Assembly: GCA_052435735.1 (NCBI GenBank)
Contig: JBQVNB010000014.1
Span: 1 to 64,000, forward strand
DNA from: Aliihoeflea sp052435735
GTDB taxonomy: Bacteria; Pseudomonadota; Alphaproteobacteria; Rhizobiales; Rhizobiaceae
Reading direction: 5' to 3'
Length of the DNA: 64,000 bases
In this document: positions 26,789-36,744 of the stretch, piece by piece
Layout: the number at the start of each line of letters is the position of its first letter
How positions within the stretch are numbered: the stretch's first letter is position 1
Made by a program: the position numbers and the translations under genes
Notes under the pieces: generated by a model
Seen by the model: the letters and a program-made list of their open reading frames with translations, nothing else
Told to the model about the DNA's origin: nothing
The model's database searches: none

Positions 26789-28095
26789 GCTGGTTGTCTT
26801 CGGGCAAGGCCACGCAGGCCAAGCGGTCCGGGATCGTCACCGTTCTCGACGTCGGTTCGAGCAAGGTGTGCTGCATCATCGCCAAGCTGCAGCCGCGCGA
26901 ACAGAGCGACATGCTGCCCGGCCGCACGCATCAGGCGCGCGTTCTCGGCATCGGCCACCAGAAGTCGCTCGGCATCAAGTCCGGCGTCATCGTCGATCTC
27001 GACCGCGCCGAGCAGGCGATCCGGCTCGCCGTCGATGCCGCTGAACGCATGGCGGGCCTCACCGTCGATTCGCTGATCGTCAACACATCCGCCGGCCGTC
27101 TGAAAAGCCGCGTCTTCAGCGCCACCGTCAATCTCGGCGGTCACGAGGCCGACGAGAGCGACATCACCCGGGTTCTTTCCGCCGGCGCCAAGCAGGTGCA
27201 GCGCGCCGAGCGCGAGGTCGTCCATTCGATGCCGATCGGCTTCTCGCTCGATGCGGAGCGCGGCGTGCGCGATCCGCGCGGCATGGTCGGCGACACGCTC
27301 GGCGTCGACATGCACGTCCTGACCGCCGATGCCGCGCCGCTGCGCAATCTCGAGCTTTGCATCAACCGCTCGCATCTGTCGGTCGAGCGCTTCGTCGCCA
27401 CCCCCTTCGCCTCGGGCCTCGCCTCGCTGGTCGAGGACGAGATGGAGATGGGCGCGGCCTGCATCGACATGGGGGGCGGCACGACGACGCTGGCGATCTT
27501 CTCCGACGGCAAGCTGGTCCATGTCGATGCGATGCCGATCGGCGGAACGCATGTCACCATGGACCTTGCCAAGGGCCTTTCCACGCGGCTCTCGCACTCG
27601 GAACGTCTCAAGGTCATGCACGGCTCGGCGCTCACTGTGGGCGGCGACGACCGCGATATCGTCACCATCAACCCGATGGGCGAGGACGGCGAGGTGCCGC
27701 TGCAGGTGTCCCGCTCCGTGATGAACCGAATCATTCGCGCCCGCGTCGAGGAGACGCTGGAGATCGTCCGCGACCGTCTCAACAAGTCTGGCTACGGCAA
27801 CGTGGTCGGCAAGAGGGTCGTGATGACGGGCGGCGCGAGCCAGTTGACCGGCATGGCCGAGGCGGCGCGCCGGGTTCTGGGCCGCAATGTGCGGCTCGGG
27901 CGGCCGCTGGGTGTCAGCGGTCTGCCGGAAGCGGCCAAGGGGCCGGCATTTTCAACTTCTGCGGGCCTTTTGATCTACCCGCAAGTTTCGGAACTGGAAA
28001 GCCAGCTAAAACGGGGTGGCGGACTGCGCTGGCAGGCCACCGGGACGGGCGGGCGATTCCAACGAGTGAGCCAGTGGTTACGGGATAGTTTTTGA
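26785..28095 (+). CDS. ftsA: Cell division protein FtsA
   Basis: The 436-residue actin-like ATPase tethers FtsZ to the membrane. The phosphate 1 motif is VLDVGSSKVCCI, the SHS2 insertion (1C domain) lies near 100-180, the phosphate 2 motif is CIDMGGGTTTLAIF and the adenosine motif VVMTGGASQLTGM. The C-terminal end (VSQWLRDSF) resembles the membrane-targeting amphipathic helix. It is coupled to ftsQ and followed by 71 bases to ftsZ. Confidence 0.97.
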   Translation: MSWLSSGKATQAKRSGIVTVLDVGSSKVCCIIAKLQPREQSDMLPGRTHQARVLGIGHQKSLGIKSGVIVDLDRAEQAIRLAVDAAERMAGLTVDSLIVNTSAGRLKSRVFSATVNLGGHEADESDITRVLSAGAKQVQRAEREVVHSMPIGFSLDAERGVRDPRGMVGDTLGVDMHVLTADAAPLRNLELCINRSHLSVERFVATPFASGLASLVEDEMEMGAACIDMGGGTTTLAIFSDGKLVHVDAMPIGGTHVTMDLAKGLSTRLSHSERLKVMHGSALTVGGDDRDIVTINPMGEDGEVPLQVSRSVMNRIIRARVEETLEIVRDRLNKSGYGNVVGKRVVMTGGASQLTGMAEAARRVLGRNVRLGRPLGVSGLPEAAKGPAFSTSAGLLIYPQVSELESQLKRGGGLRWQATGTGGRFQRVSQWLRDSF

Positions 28096-28166
28096 GTTTG
28101 ACGGGGTTTTGACCCACGGCGGCCGCAGCGGCGACGCGGCAGGACAGGCGAAAAAGGACGACGGAA

Positions 28167-29855
28167 ATGACAATCAATCTGCAAAAGCCGGACATCACCG
28201 AATTGAAGCCGCGAATCACCGTGTTCGGTGTCGGCGGCGGCGGTGGCAATGCGGTCAACAACATGATCACGGCCGGACTGCGCGGCGTCGAGTTCGTCGT
28301 GGCGAACACCGATGCGCAGGCGCTGACGATGACCAAGGCCGAGCGCCTCATCCAGCTCGGCGCCAACGTGACCGAGGGCCTCGGCGCCGGTTCGCAGCCT
28401 GAAGTCGGCCGCGCGGCCGCCGAGGAGTGCATCGACGAAATCCTCGACCATCTGTCGAACACCCACATGTGCTTCGTAACCGCAGGCATGGGCGGCGGCA
28501 CGGGTACGGGTGCGGCACCGGTCGTCGCCCGCGCAGCGCGCGAAAAGGGCATCCTGACCGTCGGCGTCGTGACCAAGCCGTTCCATTTCGAGGGCCAGCG
28601 CCGCATGCGCACGGCCGATCTCGGTATCGAAGAGCTGCAGAAGTGCGTCGACACGCTGATCGTCATTCCGAACCAGAACCTGTTCCGGATCGCCAATGAC
28701 AAGACCACCTTCGCCGACGCCTTCGCGATGGCCGACCAGGTGCTCTATTCGGGCGTTGCCTGCATCACCGACCTGATGGTCAAGGAAGGCCTCATCAATC
28801 TCGACTTCGCCGACGTCCGTTCGGTCATGCGCGAGATGGGCAAGGCGATGATGGGCACCGGCGAAGCTTCGGGCGAAGGCCGCGCGCAGGCCGCCGCTGA
28901 AGCTGCGATCGCCAACCCGCTCCTCGACGAGACGTCGATGAAGGGCGCCAAGGGCCTCCTGATCTCGATCACCGGCGGCCGTGACCTGACCCTCTTCGAA
29001 GTCGACGAAGCGGCGACCCGCATCCGCGAGGAAGTCGATTCGGACGCCAACATCATCCTCGGCGCGACCTTCGACGAGGAACTGGAAGGCGTCATCCGCG
29101 TGTCGGTCGTGGCGACCGGCATCGACAAAGCGTCCGCCGACATCTCGGCCCCGCCGATCATGAACCGTCCGATGGCAAAGCCCGTCGAGCGTGCACCGCA
29201 GCCGCAGGCAGCCCCTGCCGCCGAATTGCGCCCGGCCGCCCCGCGTGCCGTGGAACAGCAGCCCATGCAGGCCGTTGCGCCGGTCGATCCGGTCGCCGAG
29301 GCGATCCGCCAGGCCGATGCCGAAGCCGCCCAGCTCCGCCCTGCCGCGCCGCAGGAGGAGTTCCGTCCGCAAAGCCGCCTCTTCGCCGAGCCGGTTCGCC
29401 AGGTCGAGGCTCCGGTCCAGCAGATGGCCCCGGCTCCCGTCCAGCAGATCGCACCGCAGCCCGCGCAGCAGCCGGTCGCGCAGGCGCCCGTCCAGCCGCG
29501 CATGCCGCGCGTCGAGGACTTCCCGCCGATCGTGCAGGCCGAACTGACCCGCGCGCCGGAAGCTGCCCATGAGGATCGCGGTCCGATGGGTCTCCTGAAG
29601 CGCCTGACCAACGGTCTGGCGCGCCGCGAGGAAGAGCCGGCACGTCTGCAGCCGGCCCAGCCGCGCGAGCCGAAGCTGCGCCAGCCGGTTGCACCGCAGC
29701 CTGAGCAGCGCCGCGCCCCGAGCCCGGAGGCACAGCAGTATGCGCCGCGCCGCGGCCAGCTCGACGATCACGGCCGTCTTGCCGTCCAGCCGCGCCAGGC
29801 CCAGGAAGACGACCAGCTCGAAATCCCGGCCTTCCTGCGCCGTCAGGCGAACTGA
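28167..29855 (+). CDS. ftsZ: Cell division GTPase FtsZ with long linker
   Basis: The 562-residue tubulin homologue has an N-terminal GTPase core (about 15-320) with GVGGGGGNAVNNM and the tubulin signature GGGTGTGAAP, then a very long Gln/Pro/Ala-rich linker (about 330-545) and the conserved C-terminal peptide IPAFLRRQ that binds FtsA and other partners. Rhizobial FtsZ proteins are known for such linkers of over 200 residues, against about 50 in E. coli. A terminator-like hairpin follows, so ftsZ probably ends a main transcript of the division cluster. Confidence 0.98.
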   Translation: MTINLQKPDITELKPRITVFGVGGGGGNAVNNMITAGLRGVEFVVANTDAQALTMTKAERLIQLGANVTEGLGAGSQPEVGRAAAEECIDEILDHLSNTHMCFVTAGMGGGTGTGAAPVVARAAREKGILTVGVVTKPFHFEGQRRMRTADLGIEELQKCVDTLIVIPNQNLFRIANDKTTFADAFAMADQVLYSGVACITDLMVKEGLINLDFADVRSVMREMGKAMMGTGEASGEGRAQAAAEAAIANPLLDETSMKGAKGLLISITGGRDLTLFEVDEAATRIREEVDSDANIILGATFDEELEGVIRVSVVATGIDKASADISAPPIMNRPMAKPVERAPQPQAAPAAELRPAAPRAVEQQPMQAVAPVDPVAEAIRQADAEAAQLRPAAPQEEFRPQSRLFAEPVRQVEAPVQQMAPAPVQQIAPQPAQQPVAQAPVQPRMPRVEDFPPIVQAELTRAPEAAHEDRGPMGLLKRLTNGLARREEEPARLQPAQPREPKLRQPVAPQPEQRRAPSPEAQQYAPRRGQLDDHGRLAVQPRQAQEDDQLEIPAFLRRQAN

Positions 29856-29878
29856 TCGTCCGATCCGGAAAAGCTTCG

Positions 29879-29904
29879 AGCGGGCCCCTTGCGGGCCCGC
29901 TTTC
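29879..29904 (+). terminator. Terminator-like hairpin after ftsZ
   Basis: AGCGGGCCC, loop CTTGC, GGGCCCGCT: a 9-bp perfect stem starting 23 bases after the ftsZ stop. The T tract is only TTT, so termination may be partial. Confidence 0.7.
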
Positions 29905-29969
29905 GCATCAGCCACCTTGTCCGCGCCGGCGATCCGGCTATGGTCCGCCGCAAAATTGCGGATGGTGAC

Positions 29970-30824
29970 ATGAACCTTCGAAGACAGACGACGCTTGCCC
30001 GCGACCTTGCGATCGAGGGCATCGGCGTTCATTCCGGCAAGCCTGCGCGGCTCGACCTGCGCCCGGCGGCAGCCGGGACGGGCATATGTTTCGTCGACTC
30101 GTCGGGGGAGGGGCGTATCCGGGTTCGGCCGGAAACGGTTGCCTCGACCGACCTTTCCACGCTGATCGGCGACCCGGCCGGCTTCCACGTCTCGACCGTC
30201 GAGCATCTGATGAGCGCGCTCGCGGGGTTGGGTATCGACAATGTCGAGATCGCGATTTCCGGCACCGAGGTTCCGATCCTCGATGGCAGCGCGGTCGAGT
30301 TCGTCATGGCGTTCAAGTCGGCCAGCACCGTCGAGCAGGACCAGCCGGTCGGAGCGATCCGCGTCGTTGCGCCGGTCCGCGTCGAGAACGGCGCAGCCTG
30401 GGCCGAGTTCGTGCCGTATGAACGGCAGCGGTTCGAGATCGAGATCGACTTTCCATCGCCGGCCATCGGCCGTCAGCAGATCGCATTCGATCTCGAACCC
30501 GAAACCTATGCCAGCGAGATCGCGCCGGCGCGCACCTTCGGCTTCATGCGCGATGTCGAACGCCTCTGGGCCGCCGGTCTCGCGCTCGGCTCCTCGCTGG
30601 AAAACTCCGTCGTGATCGGCGAGGATGACATCGTCGTCAATCCGGGCGGGCTGCGCTTTGTCGATGAGTTCGTGCGCCACAAGGCGCTCGACGCCGTCGG
30701 CGATCTCGCCATCGGCGGCGTCGCCATCATCGGCTGCTATCGCTCGTTCCGGGGCGGGCACAAGCTGAACGCTGCCGCGCTCGCTGCGCTTCTGGCGCGC
30801 CCGGACGCCTTTGAGCGGCTCTGA
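29970..30824 (+). CDS. lpxC: UDP-3-O-acyl-GlcNAc deacetylase LpxC
   Basis: The 284-residue zinc enzyme catalyses the committed step of lipid A synthesis. Zinc and catalytic residues are visible in STVEHLMSALAG (His), VRHKALDAVGDL (His and Asp) and GGHKLNAA (His). The start MNLRRQTTLAR matches the family; an upstream extension in frame runs through the terminator and is rejected. It lies after ftsZ as in many proteobacteria, behind the hairpin at 29879, and precedes bamD. Confidence 0.96.
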   Translation: MNLRRQTTLARDLAIEGIGVHSGKPARLDLRPAAAGTGICFVDSSGEGRIRVRPETVASTDLSTLIGDPAGFHVSTVEHLMSALAGLGIDNVEIAISGTEVPILDGSAVEFVMAFKSASTVEQDQPVGAIRVVAPVRVENGAAWAEFVPYERQRFEIEIDFPSPAIGRQQIAFDLEPETYASEIAPARTFGFMRDVERLWAAGLALGSSLENSVVIGEDDIVVNPGGLRFVDEFVRHKALDAVGDLAIGGVAIIGCYRSFRGGHKLNAAALAALLARPDAFERL

Positions 30825-30951
30825 CGCATCGTTGTGGATTGCGGCAAGCCTGCCACAAAATTGCGCGAATGCCTCCGCATAGCGTTGCTGCCAGCGGGGC
30901 GTTATGCTCTAAGACTGGCCTGTTGCCATGAAGATTTCTGCCGGAGGGGCA

Positions 30952-31830
30952 ATGCCCATCGTTACGATTGAACGCTCGCAGCGCCCGACACGGCGCGCCA
31001 CATCACTGGCTCTTCTGGCGCCGGTGATCGCGCTGCCTCTGGTGCTTTCGGCCTGTGCGTCCACCGATGACGACATGAACCTCGCCAGCTATGTCGAGAG
31101 CGTCGAGGCTCCCGATGCGCTCTACAATCAGGGCCTCGCCAATCTCGAAGCGGGCCGGCTGACCGAGGCTTCCAGGAAGTTCGAGGCGGTCGACCGCCAG
31201 CATCCCTATTCCGAATATGCCCGCCGCTCGATGGTCATGGGTGCATTCACCCAGTATCGCCAGGGCAACTACCAGGACGCCATCAACGCCGCGCAGCGCT
31301 ACGTCCAGCTCTACCCGAGCGATCCGGAAGCGGCATACGCGCAGTACATTGTCGGCCTGTCCTACTGGCGCCAGATCAAGGACGTCACGCAGGACCAGAG
31401 CGATGCCCGCCGCACCGTCGAGGCGATGGAAGCGGTCGTCCAGCGCTGGCCCGAATCCGAATATGTCGAGGATGCCAACGCCAAGATCCGCTATGCCCGC
31501 GACCAGCTTGCCGGCAAGGAGATGCAGGTCGGCCGCTACTATCTCGAGCGCCGCGAATACGTCGCCGCCGTCAAGCGCTTTCGGACCGTCGTCGAGACCT
31601 ACGGCAACACCCGTCACTCCGAGGAAGCGCTCGCGCGCCTGACCGAGGCTTACTACGCGATGGGCCTCGCCTCCGAGGCGCAGACGGCCGCGGCCGTTCT
31701 CGGCCACAACTATCCGGACAGCCAGTGGTATGCGGATTCCTACGCGCTCCTGCAGTCGGGCGGCCTCGAGCCGCGCGAGAATGCCGGCTCGTGGATTTCG
31801 CGCGCCAGTGCGGCCATCCTCGGAAGCTGA
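30952..31830 (+). CDS. bamD: Outer membrane assembly lipoprotein BamD
   Basis: The 292-residue lipoprotein is part of the BAM complex that inserts beta-barrels into the outer membrane. The signal ends in LVLSAC, the lipidated Cys, and the mature part is a run of TPR-like helices starting LYNQGLANLEAGRLTEA, with EYARRSMVMGA and YYLERREYVAAVKRF later. The start at 30952 is favoured over 30928 because GGAGGGG lies just upstream. It is 13 bases before recN. Confidence 0.95.
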   Translation: MPIVTIERSQRPTRRATSLALLAPVIALPLVLSACASTDDDMNLASYVESVEAPDALYNQGLANLEAGRLTEASRKFEAVDRQHPYSEYARRSMVMGAFTQYRQGNYQDAINAAQRYVQLYPSDPEAAYAQYIVGLSYWRQIKDVTQDQSDARRTVEAMEAVVQRWPESEYVEDANAKIRYARDQLAGKEMQVGRYYLERREYVAAVKRFRTVVETYGNTRHSEEALARLTEAYYAMGLASEAQTAAAVLGHNYPDSQWYADSYALLQSGGLEPRENAGSWISRASAAILGS

Positions 31831-31843
31831 CGGCAACGCCTGA

Positions 31844-33517
31844 ATGCTCGCCCATCTGTCGATCCGCGATATCGTTCTGATCGAGCGGCTCGACATCGAC
31901 TTCCGCACCGGCCTCTCCGTCCTGACGGGCGAGACCGGCGCGGGCAAATCCATCCTCCTCGATTCGCTTTCGCTGGCGCTCGGCGCGCGCGGCGATGCCT
32001 CGCTGGTACGCCATGGCGCAGCGCAGGGCAACGTCACGGCCGTGTTCGACGTGCCGGCCGGCCATTCGGCGCGGGATCTCCTGCGTGACAACGGCGTCGA
32101 GGACGAGGGTGACATCATCCTGCGCCGCATCCAGACCGGCGATGGGCGCAGCCGTGTCTTCATCAACGACCAGCCGGCCTCGGTCACGCTCCTGCGCGAA
32201 GTCGGTCGCGCGCTGGTCGAAATCCACGGCCAGCACGACGACCGCGCGCTGGTCGACGTTTCCGCCCACCGCGACCTGCTCGATGCCTTCGGCGGCCATG
32301 TCGGCGAGGCGCTCTCCGTCGCGCGCGCCCACAGGCACTGGCGCGAGACCGAAAACCTCCTCGCCCGTCACCGCGCCAAGGTCGAGGTCGCCGCCCGCGA
32401 GGCCGACTATCTGCGCGCCTCGGTCGACGAACTCGGCAAGCTCGACCCGCAGCCCGGCGAGGAAACGCAGCTCGCCGAGCAGCGCGCCGACATGATGCGC
32501 TCCGAAAAGATCGCGACCGAGATCAACGACGCGCTCGACGTTTTGTCGGGGCAGGGCTCCGCCGTGCCGCAACTGGCAAGCCTCCTGCGCCGCCTCCAGC
32601 GAAAGGCCGAGGAAGCGCCAACGGTCATCGATCCGATCGTTCAGCCGCTCGACGAGGCGCTGATATCGCTCGACGCCGCGCAAACCGCCGTCGACGAGGC
32701 CCTGCGCGCCATCGAGTTCGACCCGCTGGTGCTCGAACGCGCCGAGGAACGCCTCTTCGCGCTGCGCGCGCTCGCCCGCAAGCACTCCGTCAGCGTCGAC
32801 GACCTCGCCGAACTGCGCGATACGATGCTCGCCGACCTCGCCGACCTCGATGCGGGCGAGGAACGCTTGCAGGCGCTGGAAAAGGAGGCGCGCGAGGCCC
32901 GCGACGCCTACGACCAGAAGGCGCTGCATCTTTCCGAATTGCGCGCCGGCACGGCCGATCATCTCGCTCGCGCGGTGATGCAGGAACTGCCGGCGCTGAA
33001 GCTCGAACGTGCCGAGTTCATCGTCGAGATCAAGGCCGATCCCGAAGATCGCCGCGAGCAGGGCATCGACCAGGTCGAATTCTGGGTCCGCACCAATCCT
33101 GGCACCCGCGCCGGTCCGATCATGAAGGTCGCGTCAGGCGGCGAACTCTCCCGCTTCCTTTTGGCGCTGAAGGTGGCGCTCGCCGATCGCGGCTCCGCCC
33201 CGACCCTCGTCTTCGATGAAATCGACACCGGCGTGGGCGGCGCGGTGGCGGATGCCATCGGCGCGCGGCTCGCGCGTCTGTCGCAGCGCGTGCAGGTGCT
33301 GTCCGTCACCCACGCGCCGCAGGTCGCCGCCCGCGCCTCAACGCACTATCTCATCTCGAAGTCCGGCAACGCCGAAGGCGTCGCGACCCGCGTCGCCGCC
33401 ATGGACCACGGCGCGCGGCAGGAAGAAATCGCCCGCATGCTCGCCGGCGCGACCATCACCGACGAAGCCCGCGCGGCCGCCAAGCGCCTGCTTTCCGAAA
33501 CGCCACTCGTCTCCTGA
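31844..33517 (+). CDS. recN: DNA repair ATPase RecN
   Basis: The 557-residue SMC-like protein holds broken DNA ends during recombinational repair. Walker A is GETGAGKS near residue 30, the ABC signature is ASGGELSRFLLAL, and Walker B is LVFDEIDTGVGG, with a coiled-coil arm between (about 150-360). TGDGRSRVFINDQPAS and IHGQHDDRALVD are RecN blocks. The length is normal. Confidence 0.97.
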   Translation: MLAHLSIRDIVLIERLDIDFRTGLSVLTGETGAGKSILLDSLSLALGARGDASLVRHGAAQGNVTAVFDVPAGHSARDLLRDNGVEDEGDIILRRIQTGDGRSRVFINDQPASVTLLREVGRALVEIHGQHDDRALVDVSAHRDLLDAFGGHVGEALSVARAHRHWRETENLLARHRAKVEVAAREADYLRASVDELGKLDPQPGEETQLAEQRADMMRSEKIATEINDALDVLSGQGSAVPQLASLLRRLQRKAEEAPTVIDPIVQPLDEALISLDAAQTAVDEALRAIEFDPLVLERAEERLFALRALARKHSVSVDDLAELRDTMLADLADLDAGEERLQALEKEAREARDAYDQKALHLSELRAGTADHLARAVMQELPALKLERAEFIVEIKADPEDRREQGIDQVEFWVRTNPGTRAGPIMKVASGGELSRFLLALKVALADRGSAPTLVFDEIDTGVGGAVADAIGARLARLSQRVQVLSVTHAPQVAARASTHYLISKSGNAEGVATRVAAMDHGARQEEIARMLAGATITDEARAAAKRLLSETPLVS

Positions 33518-33585
33518 CGTTTGGCGGCTTGAGCCGCCCGCCGATCCCGCTATGTTCGCGCCAAGCGACCACCGGAATCCTTGCA

Positions 33586-35730
33586 ATGGCGAAGTCCCCG
33601 AAAACCGTCGATGATCTGACACCCGACGAGGCGTCGGACGAGCTGACGCAACTCGCCGCCGAGATTGCCCGTCACGACGCCCTCTACCACGGCAAGGACG
33701 CGCCGGAGATTTCGGACGCGGAGTATGACGCGCTGCGCCAGCGCAACGCCGCCATCGAGGCGCGATTCCCCGAACTCGTGCGCGCGGATTCGCCGTCGCT
33801 GAATGTCGGCGCGGAACCTGCCGGCGCCTTCACGCCGGTGCGCCACTCTAGGCCGATGCTGTCGCTCGACAACGTCTTCTCCGACGACGACGTCATCGAT
33901 TTCGTGCAGTCCGTCCGTCGCTTCCTGTCGCTGAAACCCGACGACGAACTCGCTTTCACCGCGGAGCCGAAGATCGACGGCCTATCCATGTCGCTGCGCT
34001 ATGAGCACGGCAAGCTCGTCACGGCCGCGACGCGCGGCGACGGCACGACCGGTGAAAACGTCACCGCCAACATCCAGACGATTTCGGAAATCCCGAATCG
34101 GATCAAGGATGCACCGGAGGTTCTTGAGGTGCGCGGCGAGGTCTACATGGCGCGCGAGGATTTCATGGCGCTCAACGCGCGCATGGCCGAAAGCGGCCGC
34201 GTCTTCGCCAATCCGCGCAACGCAGCTGCCGGTTCGCTCCGCCAGATCGACCCGAACGTCACCAAGACGCGGCCCTTGCGCTTCTTCGCCTATGCCTGGG
34301 GAGAGACGTCGGAAGACCTCGCCGCCACCCAGTTCGACGCCGTCGCGCGGCTCGGCACATGGGGCTTCCCGGTCAATCCGTTGATGCAGCGCTGTACGAC
34401 GCTGGACGAGATGATCGCGCATTATCGCTCCATCGAGACCAATCGCGCGGACCTGCCCTACGACATCGACGGCGTCGTCTACAAGGTCGACGACCTGGCG
34501 CTACAGGAACGCCTCGGCTTCCGCTCGCGCAGCCCGCGCTGGGCGACCGCGCACAAGTTTCCGGCCGAAAAGGCGATGACGCGGCTCGAGGCCATCGACA
34601 TCCAGGTCGGCCGCACCGGCGCGCTGACGCCGGTCGCGCGGCTCGAGCCGGTCACGGTCGGCGGCGTCGTCGTCACCAATGCGACGCTGCATAATGAAGA
34701 TTACATCAAAGGCATCGGCAATAATGGCCAGCCGATCCGCGAAGGCCGCGACATCCGCGTCGGCGACACGGTCATCGTCCAGCGCGCCGGTGACGTCATC
34801 CCGCAGATCCTCGATATCCTGCCCGAAAAGCGCCCGGCCGGCGCGAAACCCTACGTTTTCCCGGATCGCTGCCCCGCCTGCGGCAGCCATGCCGTGCGCG
34901 AGGAAGGGGAGGCGGTGCGCCGCTGCACCGGCGGCCTCGTCTGTCCCGCTCAGGCGGTCGAGCGCATCCGCCATTTCGTCTCGCGCAACGCGCTCGACAT
35001 CGAGGGGCTCGGCGAAAAGCAGATCGAGTTCTTCTACAACCACCCCGACCCCGCATTCCAGATCAGGACGCCGGCCGAAATCTTCACGCTCAAGGCCCGG
35101 CAGGCAGATTCGCTCGCCAAGCTCGAAAATGTCGATGGCTTCGGCACGGTTTCGGTCAAGAAGCTCTACGCCGCCATCGACGAGCGCCGCCGCGTCGAAC
35201 ATTCGCGCTTCCTCTTCGGCCTCGGCATCCGCCATATCGGCGAGACCAACGCCAAGCGCCTCGCGCGTCATTTCCTCAACTTCGACGCGCTGCGCGCGGC
35301 AGCGCAAGCGGCGAAGATGCCCGAAGGCAAGGGCGATCCCGGCAACGCCGAATGGCAGGAGATCGTTGGCGTCAACGGTATCGGTTCGGTCGTCGCGGAA
35401 GCCTTGGTCGAGTTCTTTGCGGAAAGGCACAATCGCGAGGCGGTCGACGCGCTTCGGGCCGAGGTGACGCCGCTCGATGAGGAGGCTCCGCAGGCGGTGT
35501 CCTCGCCGGTGACGGGCAAGACGGTCGTCTTCACCGGCTCACTCGAAAAGATGTCGCGCGACGAGGCCAAGGCCATGGCCGAGCGTCTGGGTGCCAAGGT
35601 GGCGGGATCGGTGTCGAAGAAGACTGACCTCGTCGTCGCCGGTCCGGGCGCGGGTTCGAAGCTGAAGCAGGCGACGGATTTGGGTATCGAGGTGATCGAC
35701 GAGGATGAGTGGTTCGCGCGGGTCCGGTAG
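33586..35730 (+). CDS. ligA: NAD-dependent DNA ligase LigA
   Basis: The 714-residue replicative ligase has an Ia domain binding NMN, the adenylation domain with the KxDG lysine in EPKIDGLS, an OB fold, a four-Cys zinc finger (CPAC about residue 430, then C and C in RRCTGGLVCP), HhH repeats and a C-terminal BRCT domain (about 630-714, starting GKTVVFTGSL). It seals nicks using NAD. The start at 33586 (MAKSPKTVDDL) fits the family; a longer upstream frame has no support. Confidence 0.97.
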   Translation: MAKSPKTVDDLTPDEASDELTQLAAEIARHDALYHGKDAPEISDAEYDALRQRNAAIEARFPELVRADSPSLNVGAEPAGAFTPVRHSRPMLSLDNVFSDDDVIDFVQSVRRFLSLKPDDELAFTAEPKIDGLSMSLRYEHGKLVTAATRGDGTTGENVTANIQTISEIPNRIKDAPEVLEVRGEVYMAREDFMALNARMAESGRVFANPRNAAAGSLRQIDPNVTKTRPLRFFAYAWGETSEDLAATQFDAVARLGTWGFPVNPLMQRCTTLDEMIAHYRSIETNRADLPYDIDGVVYKVDDLALQERLGFRSRSPRWATAHKFPAEKAMTRLEAIDIQVGRTGALTPVARLEPVTVGGVVVTNATLHNEDYIKGIGNNGQPIREGRDIRVGDTVIVQRAGDVIPQILDILPEKRPAGAKPYVFPDRCPACGSHAVREEGEAVRRCTGGLVCPAQAVERIRHFVSRNALDIEGLGEKQIEFFYNHPDPAFQIRTPAEIFTLKARQADSLAKLENVDGFGTVSVKKLYAAIDERRRVEHSRFLFGLGIRHIGETNAKRLARHFLNFDALRAAAQAAKMPEGKGDPGNAEWQEIVGVNGIGSVVAEALVEFFAERHNREAVDALRAEVTPLDEEAPQAVSSPVTGKTVVFTGSLEKMSRDEAKAMAERLGAKVAGSVSKKTDLVVAGPGAGSKLKQATDLGIEVIDEDEWFARVR

Positions 35731-35766
35731 AGGCGGAGTTGCTGCGCAACCGGTCTTTTCTGAAGT

Positions 35767-35910
35767 GACCCCCACCCTTTATCCCTCCCCACAAGGGGGA
35801 GGGAGGCCGTCAGCGCCGCGTTGTTCCTTTCAACGAAGCTCCAAGCTGAAAAGCATTTGCGGCGTGGATGCCCCCCTCCTCCTTGTGGGGAGGGGTAAGG
35901 GGTGGGGGTC
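35767..35910. repeat. Palindromic intergenic repeat with ~36-bp arms
   Basis: The left arm (35767-35804, GACCCCCACCCTTTATCCCT onward) and the right arm (about 35873-35910) are reverse complements at about 33 of 36 positions, separated by a 68-base centre. It differs in sequence from the 50-169 element but has the same design, with internal CCCCACAAGGGGG-type hairpins. It fills most of the 306-base gap between ligA and azlC; the rest of that gap shows nothing I recognise. I recall such sequences as dispersed repeats in rhizobia. Confidence 0.8.
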
Positions 35911-36036
35911 CCAACCAGGACTCGTTGCAAAGCAACGCCGCAATAAAACTCCACCACCCCATGGCCCTACGACCCAACCCCCATGGTTCAAGCCTTTTCA
36001 TGTGACAGGGCAACAATGCTGACCTAAGACGACGCC

Positions 36037-36744
36037 ATGTCCTTCTCCCAAGAATTCGCGCGCGGCATGCGCAAGAGCCCGCCTGTCGTGCTGTCGTCGG
36101 CGCCCTTCGGGCTGCTATTCGGCGCGCTGGCTGTCGACAACGGCTTTACCGTCGGCGAGGCGGTGTTGATGAGCGCAGCGGTCTATGCCGGGGCGAGCCA
36201 GATGGTGGGGCTGGACCTTTTCGGGCAGAAGGTCGCGCCGTGGCTGATCGCGCTTTCGATCTTCGCGGTCAATTTCCGCCACGTGCTCTATTCGGCCGCC
36301 GTCGGTCGGCGCGTGCCGCACTGGGCGCCAGCGCAGCGCGCCTTCGGCTTCTTCTTCCTCGTCGACCCGCAATATGCCGAGGCCGAGCGAAAGGCGGAAA
36401 ATGGCGAGCACGTCACCTTCGCCTGGTTCATGGGCATGGCGACGCCGATCTATATTTTTTGGGTCGCCGAGGCGTGGATCGGCGCGAGTTTCGGCAGTCT
36501 CATTCCGAACACCTATGCGCTCGGGCTCGACTTCCTGCTGCCGATCTACTTCCTCGGCCTCGTCATGTCGTTCCGGCTGCGCCCGCTATGGCTGCCGATC
36601 GTGTTGACCAGCGCGGTCGCCTCCATCGTCGCCTATGAGACGATCGGCTCGCCTTGGCACGTCACGGTCGGCGCGATCGCCGGCATGGCGCTCGCCGCCT
36701 TCATGCCGGTCAATGGAAACGGCAATGGCGAGGATGCGGCATGA
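36037..36744 (+). CDS. azlC: AzlC-family branched-chain amino acid exporter, large subunit
   Basis: The 235-residue inner-membrane protein has about seven helices and family blocks APFGLLFGALAVDNGF, AVYAGASQMVGLDL and NFRHVLYSAAVG. AzlC works with the small AzlD subunit to export branched-chain amino acids or analogues. The next gene overlaps it by 4 bases and encodes AzlD, so they form a two-gene unit. The substrate is inferred only. Confidence 0.9.
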   Translation: MSFSQEFARGMRKSPPVVLSSAPFGLLFGALAVDNGFTVGEAVLMSAAVYAGASQMVGLDLFGQKVAPWLIALSIFAVNFRHVLYSAAVGRRVPHWAPAQRAFGFFFLVDPQYAEAERKAENGEHVTFAWFMGMATPIYIFWVAEAWIGASFGSLIPNTYALGLDFLLPIYFLGLVMSFRLRPLWLPIVLTSAVASIVAYETIGSPWHVTVGAIAGMALAAFMPVNGNGNGEDAA

